Source: Hyalella azteca
Taxonomy: Eukaryota > Arthropoda > Malacostraca > Amphipoda > Hyalellidae
Direction: 5' to 3'
Assembly (NCBI RefSeq): GCF_000764305.2
Contig: NW_025946472.1
Location: forward strand, 62,001 to 126,000
DNA: 64,000 bases
Part shown: positions 12,842 through 20,318 of the stretch, in pieces
Numbering within the stretch: position 1 is the stretch's first letter
Layout: each line of letters begins with the position of its first letter
Program-made: the position numbers and the translations under genes
Notes under the pieces: model-generated
What the model was told of the DNA's origin: nothing
The model's input: the letters and a program-made list of their open reading frames with translations, nothing else
The model's database searches: none

Positions 12842-15288
12842 GATCGGATCATTATTCAGAATTGGTTAAAGTTAACCTAAAACAATTGAAATTTATAAAG
12901 AAATATCATTGAATGCACAACGTGAAATGGAATAATATTGGATTCGAAAACTCACCGCGGACCAACGAATTGTTTCGCAAGTCATCTGTTGAGGAGGCCG
13001 CTCAACCATTAATTAAACTATTTATGACCGCTATAAAAAATTTCTGAGACATAAATTGTAGCTAAGAAAATCATTATGCTTGTGCGTGTAGACTTTATAC
13101 TCGTATATTAGTTACTTAATCCGTGGGATGCAAAGCACAAAACATGACACAAACCACGAGTTTCGGGAATATCATTTGTTTTATATAAAAATTGCCCAAA
13201 TTTGCCCACTGCCTAAACTTGCACTGTCAGCTTCCATCAGCACTTACATGGACCACTGAGAGAATCAGTTTACGTCCTTGAAAATCAATTATTTTTGGAT
13301 TCGAGATTTTCTGGTGCAGCCGTAGTTCTCCGGAAGAATGCCATGCCCCGACATTTATGAGACGAACACTGCCATCACTGGCGGAATGGGAGGTCAACAC
13401 GAGAAAGCTTTCCTCATCCGCTATCCCCCGCGGATCTTCATTTAGCGGACTGTAAGATGTCATGGAATGTTCTGAAATTGTTGACATTTTTTTCCCTTGG
13501 TTTGTAGATTCGTTGGCAAATGCTTCGAGGGGTCGATACAAAATCACCAAATTCGCGGTTTCAGGCAATTTTTCTTGCATATCGAGAAGCCAGAGGTCGA
13601 GGTTTTCAGTCGCGTTGTCAGAACCGTGCAGAACAAACACGAAGAAAGTTTGCTGTTGAAATCATTATAAAAAATTAGTTTTAACAACTTTAGCAAAATC
13701 TTGCCTTGTATTTTCAATAATTACAATTATTTCATAGCAGTCGTAAGATTTACCATCAGAAGTTCTCATTTAATGACTAATATGATACGCAACCAACAAA
13801 CCTGTAATCGAATTAAATTTCTCTTCGTTAATTTCAGTACCTGGACAGAAAATTAAATTATTATCAAAAGTAGCATAGTTGTAAATTTCACGCTTTTGAT
13901 TGCAATACATTTATTAAAATTATGACTCACCAGAAACTATTTACACTTCAATCGCCGATCATATTGGTAATTAGCAACGTAAACCATTTCAATTTTCGCC
14001 ACCCTGTTGCTTTGTAATATTTTAGTATGATGCTTTTATCTTTATTTTAGAAATTTCTTTGATTTAACAGACTAGGTTGGCGGCTTTAGTTTCTAATTCG
14101 AGCACAAACTAAATAATTGTTAGTGTGAGGCATCGATTTATATAATTTTTTTTAATAATATTATTATTTTTAAGGCCTCCCACACTCACCATTCCAAAAA
14201 AAAAGGCTTGACATTTTTTTATATAATGTTTGTTAATATAATGTATATAATATTTTTTATATAATTCCATTTATATAATGATGCATCCATTTAAGCATTT
14301 TAAATCGTGTCTCACTTCGTTTATCTTCTTATCGAGCCAGGATAGTCCCCCGTAAAAGCCATAGGCCGCCTCCCTGGTATAGGCAGCGTTGTCTAACATG
14401 TGCCTACCAGACGTACCTTCTTCATCGCCCCACACCGACATTGGCATCGTGGTCGTGCAGGAACTATAAATACCTGTAGATTGGTAAATACTAGTAAACA
14501 CTGAGGTTTAGACCAACGATAGATTTCACTGTAAATAGTTGAAGTTGAAAGTAAGACAGTAGCCATTTTTTCGAATCTCTGATGTTTAGAAATATGGCAG
14601 GGTCTATTTCAGATATGAATTTGTACACTTACCATTAATGCTAATTCCGATTTAAGTATCAAAATTTAAGACAAACGTTCCGTCTTGAAATGAAATTTAG
14701 TTTTGAAATAGTGATAATGATGATTGAAATAGTGATAATGATTTAATTGTGTTAGTGAGCTTGTGGAGTGTGAACACTTGGGATGACGATACTGGATTTA
14801 GGTATGCAAACACTACCAATGATGAATAACTACAGAATTGAATATTTAGAAAAACGTCGAATGAGTGCGAAGCCAAATTTTTGTTGGAGCATTTTTTTAA
14901 TGCTTAGTTAAACGTATTGCGAGGAAAATGTTCCGATGAAGTTAATGAATGTAATTTTAAATTAGAAAACAATTAAATTCTTGAAGGACTCTCATTTTGC
15001 TAGCAAAATGAGCAAAGCAAGCAAAGAAGTCTTATAAGCAAAGAAGTCTTTGCTAGCAAGCAAAGAAGTCTAATGTGCGTCCTTGCAATGTATCTTTAAG
15101 TTTAGGACGTTTGGACCAATAAGGTGCATGATGTTCGGACGCACCTGGGGTGTTCTCATACTGAACGGCGACAGGCACATACTGCCGGCCTTGTTCGGCA
15201 GTCCAGCGCCGCATCACCGCAGCCACGGCGCAATCCTCGAGCGAAGCCAGACCCTCGCCGCTGCTGGCTGTCGCATACCAGGCTATGG
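1538..15288 (-). CDS. Ionotropic receptor (IR/iGluR-like chemosensory receptor), multi-exon gene, 5' end missing
   Basis: This is a ligand-gated cation-channel subunit of the IR branch of ionotropic glutamate receptors. It would sit in the plasma membrane, typically of chemosensory neurons. Exons read on the minus strand: 15145-15282, 14316-14473, 13248-13652, 12318-12518, 11930-12011, perhaps 11040-11107, 10560-10693, 9997-10067, 8571-8700, 7198-7246, 5176-5287, 4598-4748, 3461-3575, 1538-1639. Phases match at every junction. If the uncertain exon is included, the frame is open across about 637 residues to a TGA. Domain order fits the family: N-terminal domain, S1 with NGTWSGMMGDLV and an ER..VVDFS motif, M1, the M3 motif YQGSIIAFLTVP (the SYTANLAAF equivalent), S2, then M4 next to the C-terminus. 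The signal-peptide exon was not found. It is too divergent to assign to a named IR. The family call is secure; exact exon edges are less so. Confidence 0.88.
2150..2565. repeat. 37-bp minisatellite in the IR last intron
   Basis: About eleven imperfect copies of a unit of the form ggatagggtcaatctcaggt then caatcaatatatctaga are arranged head to tail. Some copies are partly deleted near 2338-2350 and 2505-2530. It lies in the intron between IR exons 3461-3575 and 1538-1639 and does not touch an exon. Confidence 0.9.
2566..3460. other. Intron sequence without a recognised feature
   Basis: This is intronic to the IR gene. It has a short (TA)n run at 3225-3241. Small open frames on the plus strand (2930-3319) have no coding character. 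Confidence 0.5.
3461..3575 (-). CDS. IR exon: end of S2
   Basis: Acceptor acacag and donor CAG/gtgacg bound 115 nt reading IRQLRSFGLVEHSKKRFF, then a Cys and Ser-rich stretch, then PLTLKQ. The pattern 'LR..GLVEHW.K.F...C....PLTL..' is the standard IR sequence just before M4. It joins in frame to VQSAFYVW of the last exon and to ..FRNRIDD of the exon before. Confidence 0.88.
4598..4748 (-). CDS. IR exon: middle of S2
   Basis: This 151-nt exon has acceptor cccccag and donor AT/gtgaga. It contains VVSSGVGRAASYETRG, CRFHESRQILKND and SVFRNRIDD. The last motif joins through a split Ile codon to IRQLRSFGL of the next exon. GC content is clearly higher than in the surrounding intron, as in the other exons of this gene. 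Confidence 0.85.
5176..5287 (-). CDS. IR exon: first half of S2
   Basis: This 112-nt exon, acceptor taaacag and donor AG/gtaaga, reads NFPRFSPIAAKVEFMADD, LNTWQFFELIQ and SGSYCLI. It connects by a split Asp codon to the 4598-4748 exon. The Phe-rich TWQFFELIQSGSYCLI motif matches the part of IR S2 that precedes the conserved GxxxY segment. The assignment rests on phase and order as well as similarity. Confidence 0.82.
5288..7197. other. Large IR intron
   Basis: AT-rich intron. The segment around 5950-6075 repeats sequence seen at 3320-3425 ('gagatgggtaagagttgaaatcc' then 'catgcgacataatac..atctcaggta'), so it holds a diverged direct duplicate of the flank of the 3461-3575 exon. No other gene or RNA was recognised. 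Confidence 0.5.
7198..7246 (-). CDS. IR exon: short exon after M3
   Basis: Acceptor tttgcag precedes codons SKPIDSAEDLMARLDE, the 'PIDS.EDL' motif that follows M3 and the VPR sequence in IRs. The upstream junction rebuilds VPR-S-SKPIDS by a split Ser codon. I place the donor at GAA/gtgacg because that gives phase 0 to the next exon. The frame stays open to a TAA near 7050, so a longer exon is possible, but the extra residues do not resemble IRs. Confidence 0.7.
7963..8600. repeat. Tandem array carrying copies of the IR M3 exon end and its splice donor
   Basis: Eight near-identical units of roughly 40-78 bp lie next to the real exon end at 8571-8615. Each contains cctcctgggcacggtgagg then aaggcaataatgctgccctg, which on the minus strand encodes FYQGSIIAFLTVP followed by AGGAG/gtgagt or gtaagt. 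The copies differ from the exon by a shared 'gaataagatg' in place of the upstream exon sequence. The array starts at the functional donor and runs into the intron. Confidence 0.92.
8571..8700 (-). CDS. IR exon: M3 helix with the gate motif
   Basis: This 130-nt exon encodes TSLLRSLRNASSRVATACF, a long hydrophobic run and YAFYQGSIIAFLTVPR. 'SSRV...' followed by 'Y.G.I.AFLTVP' is the most diagnostic IR sequence (M3; SYTANLAAFLT in iGluRs). The donor AGGAG/gtgagt is strong. The exon's last ~45 bases and its donor are copied many times in the intron that follows (7963-8570). Confidence 0.93.
9043..9996. repeat. 20-bp minisatellite anchored at an IR splice donor
   Basis: About 47 copies of gactcaccgtagcaaagact fill nearly the whole intron between the exons at 9997-10067 and 8571-8700. 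On the minus strand each unit contains ctacg/gtgagt, a consensus 5' splice site. The array abuts the real donor (gtaagt, 9991-9996), whose own flank is a diverged unit. Confidence 0.95.
9997..10067 (-). CDS. IR exon between M1 and M3
   Basis: This 71-nt exon, acceptor gtttcag and donor CAGG/gtaagt, reads SSRSQLYSLPLTTAAIAK and SFILQ. It links a split Asn codon from the M1 exon to a split Glu codon at the start of the M3 exon. IRs have a variable loop and degenerate pore helix here, then a short Gln/Glu-rich stretch before M3. The intron after it is almost entirely a 20-bp array that begins at the donor. Confidence 0.85.
10560..10693 (-). CDS. IR exon: M1 helix
   Basis: Codons EVWCCIGISVVLSGAALYFF followed by ERMSSNCLP are a good match to IR M1 ('EVW......V.L...LY..ER'). 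The donor TTCAA/gtaaga joins to the next exon through Asn. The acceptor is uncertain: gcaag at 10694-10698 gives 134 nt, while acgag at 10658-10660 gives 98 nt; both are phase 0. The exon at 11930-12011 ends in phase 1, so at least one small exon must lie between. A candidate is annotated at 11040-11107. Confidence 0.85.
10845..10995 (+). repeat. Dispersed repeat with GTCY tetranucleotide core, copy 1
   Basis: The copy reads aacgcattttctcattaat, then a (GTCC/GTCT)n tract, then cacgttttcgtcgacgagaa and ctctctgtcactcactgcagtgag. The same arrangement recurs near 16563, 24920 (inverted) and 34617. The outer 'cgcattttctc' and 'gagaaaatgcgc' are inverted repeats, so a single strand can fold with the tetranucleotide tract in the loop. 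Confidence 0.8.
11040..11107 (-). CDS. Possible small IR exon between S1 and M1
   Basis: A strong acceptor (ttttgcttcag) precedes 68 nt with an open frame LLATGERNFQCDRYSNYQRL and a weak donor TCT/gtaatg. Its phases (1 in, 0 out) are exactly what is needed to join the S1 exon to the M1 exon. The residues do not look clearly like the usual S1-M1 linker, so the support is mostly phase and splice-site strength. The true exon may be elsewhere. Confidence 0.25.
11690..11926. repeat. ~100-bp tandem duplication beside the IR S1 exon donor
   Basis: Two copies of a segment containing gcaccataagctccctaaac, cttagataagtgagaa and ttatcctaataatc lie head to tail. The second carries an internal doubling of cctaaacctttacgccgaga. 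The second copy ends four bases from the donor of the 11930-12011 exon. Confidence 0.85.
11930..12011 (-). CDS. IR exon: end of S1, ER..VVDFS motif
   Basis: Acceptor tttacag and donor ATGG/gtgaaa bound 82 nt reading RASLSPLDFSPSLERQAV then VDFSEWLSM. 'A.LSPLD.S..R..VVDFS' is the family signature of S1. The Arg sits at the position that contacts the ligand carboxylate in glutamate receptors. The intron next to the donor holds a ~100-bp tandem duplication. Confidence 0.88.
12318..12518 (-). CDS. IR exon: first part of S1
   Basis: This 201-nt exon, phase 0 at both ends, encodes PRVFETLYADGK, a GYIVDLVRIIG helix and NGTWSGMMGDLVAR. 'NGTW.GM.GDLV' is a hallmark of the IR ligand-binding domain. 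The acceptor (acgacag) is preceded by little polypyrimidine. The donor is AGG/gtgagt. Confidence 0.9.
12808..12841. repeat. (ATT)n microsatellite
   Basis: About eleven perfect ATT triplets in an IR intron. Confidence 0.95.
13248..13652 (-). CDS. IR exon: N-terminal domain leading into S1
   Basis: This 405-nt exon, acceptor ttcaacag and donor CAT/gtaagt, holds 135 codons starting QTFFVFVLHGSDN. It contains LDLWLLDMQEK, an NVGAWH...L element and IIDFQGRKLILSVVH. 'FQGR.L.VSVVH' marks the start of S1 in IRs; the preceding ~115 residues are the short, variable N-terminal domain. Both ends are phase 0 and fit their neighbours. Confidence 0.88.
14316..14473 (-). CDS. IR exon: N-terminal domain
   Basis: Acceptor aatctacag and donor GAA/gtgaga bound 158 nt. 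The reading contains IYSSCTTTMPMSVWGDEEG and AAYGFYGGLSWLDKKINE. It joins in phase to the exon at 13652 and, by a split Gly codon, to the exon ending at 15145. There is no strong family motif; the call rests on frame, phase, splice sites and position in the gene. Confidence 0.6.
15145..15282 (-). CDS. IR exon: N-terminal domain, first one found
   Basis: A GC-rich open stretch reads WYATASSGEGLASLEDCA, then AAVMRRWTAEQ and QYVPVAVQYENTP, ending at donor CCAG/gtgcgt. The phase-1 donor joins to the phase-1 acceptor at 14473. The acceptor is either ccatag (start 15282) or gggtag (start 15288). Composition is strongly coding-like against AT-rich flanks. The start codon and signal peptide should lie upstream but I could not identify them. 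Confidence 0.55.
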
Positions 15289-16562
15289 CTACCCGTTCAA
15301 ATAAGAAAAAATAAATAAATTCATCAGTCGATGCTGAAAACAGGCGGTGGTTCGGTTCGAGTTGTGCATAGCCATTGAAAATGAGTGTTCGGGGATTATA
15401 TTATGCAAACAAAAACTATCTAGATGAATTTTTACGGAGGCATATTGTAAGTTTCACGTCAGAGAAAAATTTGTGCTTATTATTCGACTTTATTAGCAAC
15501 CAGTTTCGAAATATTAAAAGGAGACGACGACGATGAGAGGATAGGACGAGTACCAGTAGAACTGCAGATCACTTGAAAATATAAACCACTGAATTCTACC
15601 AATGAAGTCGAAATTTCACGAGTCGAGTTCGGAATAACAATAATAATATATAATAAATAAATTACAATTACGGTTGGTTATTACGCCAGACACCATGCAT
15701 GTATTTAGCCAATAAATCTTCAGTATGGTTGCCGTCATGGGAGACATTCATTTGAAAGACTATGTTGGGATGAGGTATACATTAAAAATAAAATATTTGT
15801 AATATCATTCAGTTATTTTTTGCACGGTAAACATAATACGGTTCACCAAAGCGAATAAAATTATAATTTCAAGTACTGATGAACAAATGCAAAGCGTAAG
15901 ACAAGATTAATACCGGAATCCGAAATGCAAATGACTACTAATTGACCTTCAAAATCCAAAATCTTTATTGCAGCAATCTGATCGAATCGCAAATGTGTAT
16001 TGTTAAAACTATGGGTGATGTGTATGGGTGATGATGGATCTTTCATAGATAAATATGGAATATATTTTTTCACTATTTCACAGCAACAACCAATTTTTTT
16101 AAATAATACCTTAAACTAGACACAAGACGAATTTGTACGTATTATATTAGCTCGAACTCACCTAGTAGAAATGCAGCATCAGTGGCTAAGGAGCGCATTT
16201 TCATTAAGCACTTAAGAAAATGGCGTGATTTTTCAAAAATTTACGTAGTCGAATTTTCTTTGATGTACATTACGCAACGATTTGATTTTAAATGCTTGAA
16301 TGAACGGGATTTCTCCTTCGGAGATTTTCTGACGAAATCAAGACAGAAAATTGCCTCAATAAGATTTTATGATTTTAATAAAATATAATAATTGCGTTAT
16401 TGCGTCACTTCGTACTACGGCATTTTTATGTTTCTAATCAAAATTCTATTGGGCTGTATATGATTTAATAGTATTTCCGTTTATTTTAGTTAAACAGTTA
16501 AGTTGAAGATACCGCGTTTGGTGGCAAGAGATGCAAAGGTAGGTGCACTCCTGCGGTCTCAC
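15289..16562. other. Spacer upstream of the known IR exons
   Basis: AT-rich. It may hold the missing IR 5' exon, but I could not identify a signal peptide with a phase-2 donor. A possible IR-like fragment at 15861-16073 is listed separately. Confidence 0.4.
15880..16073 (-). pseudogene. Possible second IR fragment
   Basis: A minus-strand frame contains IKILDFEGQLVVICISD, which resembles IIDFQGRKLILSVVH at the N-terminal domain/S1 boundary of the neighbouring IR. A candidate donor (GATTCCG/gtatta) follows it. No S1 or membrane exon was seen downstream on the same strand, so if it is related to IRs it is a relic. The resemblance is short and could be chance. Confidence 0.25.
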
Positions 16563-16745
16563 CACTTTTTTATCGCATTTTCTCATTTGTGGAAAAATTC
16601 ACTATTGTGCTCACCATGTCCGTCCGTCTGTCTGTCCGTCTGCCCGTCTGTCTGTCTGTCCGTCTGTCTGTCCGTCCGTGACTTCACGTTTTCGTCGACG
16701 AGAAAATACGATCTCTGTCACTCACTGCGGTGAGTACTGTTATAC
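16563..16745 (+). repeat. GTCY-core dispersed repeat, copy 2
   Basis: Same layout as at 10845: tcgcattttctcatttgtgg, a longer (GTCC/GTCT/GCCC) tract at 16617-16678, then cacgttttcgtcgacgagaa and gatctctgtcactcactgc. It is followed by a degenerate 'acagtactgtata' palindrome tract to about 16800. Confidence 0.8.
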
Positions 16746-16799
16746 AGTACTGTATAACAGTAACAGTAATATAACAGTACTGTATAGTACTGTTATGTT

Positions 16800-19700
16800 A
16801 TATTTTCCTGTTATACGTTCACCATCGCCGAAGATATCCTCATGTTTAGGCGACAATGGCCGTTACCAAATGAAAAGTTAAGACATTTAAAACAGAACTT
16901 CTCATAGGCTTTCATAAGCTCCTTAACATGGAGGATAATTAAGTCTTGTCCTCAATTGAGTCTTTATGTCATCAAAATCAGAAGCGTCACTAGGTTCCAT
17001 GGACATGGAGGGGAGGAAGGAGTTACTAAATTTACGATCATAATCACGTTTAATGTAATGACTGTTTTTATGATAATTCATTTAAACTTATATTCAATCC
17101 CCATTGAATTCAATTTGTCGGTATTTGTTTGTGAAACAAAAATAAGAATTATAGTTTCAAGAAATTAACATAAAATTATTGGGGTTCAAAAATATTTTAG
17201 GCGGGAGTCCCCTCTAAAAAATAAGCCTATATATTGACGCCACTGCTCAGGAGCCGACTGAAAAACTAGGAATTGCTTGTGATATTCACGTTCAAGTTTA
17301 CCTTCTAAAAACAAGTGTAAAGTTTGTTAAGCATTTTATGAACGTTATTTGCCAGAAATATTCATATGAACTATTTCCCAATCTATTTACATCGCATCCT
17401 GTTCAACTCTCGCCAATTTCTACAGACTATTAAGGCAACATCTCGTGAGGGACTTGCTTAAATGGTCAGTTTCTTCTTCCTGTTCATTTTTGACACCTCA
17501 AGTGCCAAACGCTAATGCCATCTGTATTGGCATCTATAATTTATTTATGCTCTTCAATCACAGGAAATGGAGCTTCTTTACAGATTCTAAGCGATGACAT
17601 TCACTCCCGCAGTCAAACCTCACTTATCATATAGTAGTCTAGATACCGAGCCTATTGCATTTAAAAGGAGATAAAGCAGGTATGCTCAGTACAGCTCGGG
17701 AGGATGATTTTTTATTATTAGATGGATGTATTTATTATAAGATGGATGCATCCATTTAATAAGATTATCCAGTCTAGTGGAAAAATTACGAATTTAAATT
17801 TTTGACAAGCATCAACAAGTTAATTTGTAATAATATCCAATAATGCCAGCAAAAAACACAATAATAGCCATCCATTTAAAATATCTTGAATGAGATCAAA
17901 CCCAGCATTAACAACATTACGCTCAACGTGTTCAGTCGAAAAATTTTATTTTTCTCTCATCAATGTCATTCGTCGATGTTTGTAATCTTTTAGGCTACTT
18001 AGGCTCAAACACAGGCCGAAGGTGCAAGTTCTGTTAATATCACATGACGTTCACTGAACAATGAAGAAGAGACTGCTCCTGCTAAACCGACTGTTTTGCA
18101 TGTTTTCGTCCAGAAAAAAAAATACACCATGAACATTTTCTCGTCGAAAGTCGTTGAATGTCCACTGATTACATAATTTCGGCGAAAAACTGTGAGGAAT
18201 GTGAAGCATCGATTTAAGATCAACGCGGGAAGTGGTCCGACTAATACATTATTCGTCGTAATCTATCATTTATTCTCAATGGATCTGATGTTAGTGGCAA
18301 ACACAAGGAAATTCAAATGCGGAAAAATAAATTGATGCTCTGTTACAAGGAAGCTGTGAAAAGTATAGTTCATGACTGAATAAAATAATATTCAATCGAA
18401 TAATTCATCCTCAGCAATCATGATGGAATATTATATTTCCATTGAAAAATGATATGCGATACATCTTCAATAATACTTCATTATTAATATATTGTACATC
18501 TGTTAAGAAACTTTATAAGAAGTCCAATACCTTAATTTGTGTTGCTCCTATACTGAATGCGGTCCTAATTAATTTGGAGGAATTTTTAAAATGTTTGTTA
18601 ATTTTCAAAGGAATAATGAATTATTATTAAGAGCTTAAAAATGAATTCAAATATCAAATAGATTTTTTATACGTATAACAAGCCATTATTCCTATGCAAT
18701 AAAACTACCTTTTCACTAGTTAATGTGCTTCTAAACCCTTCCGTGAAAAAGAATGCTCTAATCTTCATAGAACTCATGACGAGAAACATGAAAAATACTT
18801 TGACAAAGTGTCAATCATTTTCGACACGCTCTTTACCATTGAACCTGTTGAACATGCCTCGACCTGTTCAACACGAGCCCCTATACAGGAATATATTAAA
18901 AACTACCTTATATACAGCTTTCATTACTCATTCAGGTACTTCATTGAAAGAAAATGAAATGATTCGTCAGTCGCTGTTGCCACAAATGCCACCGGCGAAT
19001 ACATTATTTGTTTTGTTTCATCATTATTGTAGATAAGAAGAGGATAAGGTCTTTAAACTATTTTATTCAAGTTCAGAGTTCATTACAATTTTTTTAAACC
19101 TCAAGCCAATACGAAGCACACATTTCGGTGAAACTCGTTCAAATTACTAATATTTATTGTAAATACTTATTTACAATATTTATTGTAACAGTTTAGGGTG
19201 CAATACCATTCAGCGTCGTCAGTGATTATTCAGTGATTATTCAATGGTCAGTGATTATTCAGTGGTATTTGTAAACGGGAATTGCAGCTTCATCTACAAT
19301 TTATTGACCAAAGTTTATTGGTTTATTTGAAGCCAATTGCATTATAAGTTTACTGGAGATATTCCAGCGCATGCCCAGTTTTGCCTATACACCCACAATT
19401 GTCAAAGCAAATCAATGTTAATCAAATAATGACCAGTAATTATTACCATTATAGAATGTAACTAAATGAATGTATGTAGAATGTAACTAACATAGAACTG
19501 TAATTTGGCACCCGTTTCTAAGTTTGATTTTGATTACAGTCGTTATTTTCCAAATAAACTTAGAATTTACTTATTCAACCTAAACAAAGATATTACTCAA
19601 TTTAAAGCAGCATTTTGAGGCGCCACGTGATTCCTGCACTAAAATTAAAATTTAATTTTGGGTAATTTCCCTAATTGGAAGGAATTGTAGATACTCGCTC

Positions 19701-20177
19701 GAATAGCATCTATATATATTTTCGGAGTTCCAGGGCCACGCTTCTATTATATAAGTTCTTTCGTACTATCGACCGAACTTATACAAGTCTATTTGTAAGT
19801 TATATATATTTAATAGATGCACATTCTATTCTAAAGAGAAGTTAATAAAATTTCCCAACATTTCACAAAGCTGGAGCCAAATGGGAGTTTCATGTCAAAA
19901 TTTGGATTTGAATATAAAACTATCTCTAATTCGTATCACTTTTATTTTAGCAATAAAAATTACGGGCGTAAATTTCCATGACAACTCTTGGTTCACCTGC
20001 TAGTTAATAGTTCAAGGAGACTTGACGGGTTCGGGATGCCTTAGATTTCAGTCGAAGGAACAGAAAAAAACGCCTTCGTGTACAAGGTGGTGGTGGTATT
20101 TAAAAGCGCTCGTTAATTAAGAAGGTCAAACACAGTTTACTGTTGTCACCAACAGCACTTAACAAGGCCTGAGAACA
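16800..20177. other. Intergenic spacer between the lectin and IR genes
   Basis: AT-rich with no supported gene. Short plus-strand frames at 18442-19036 lack coding character. On the minus strand AATAAA (tttatt, 19941-19946) lies about 230 nt past the lectin stop and is a plausible polyadenylation signal. Direct repeats of 'cagtgattattcag' occur at 19218-19262. Confidence 0.5.
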
Positions 20178-20318
20178 TCACGCCAGAGGAGGAGTAGAGC
20201 AGAGCGGACGCCTGAGTTGAGTGCAGGGAAGATCGTTGAAGCGATGCATTCTCTCAGCGTCGAGCTCGAGGCAGCGCTCGTAAGTCGAGTTGCTGGGCAG
20301 CAGTTCACCACCGGGGTA
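20178..20318 (-). CDS. Lectin exon 7: end of CRD2 and stop
   Basis: Acceptor cccctgcag leads to YPGGELLPSNSTYERCLELD, then RFNDLPCTQ, PLCSTPPLA and TGA (20178-20180). Final cysteines are in the expected places and FND LPC replaces WND..C. Length is 47 codons including the stop. Confidence 0.92.
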   Translation of the reverse strand, partial: YPGGELLPSNSTYERCLELDAERMHRFNDLPCTQLRRPLCSTPPLA

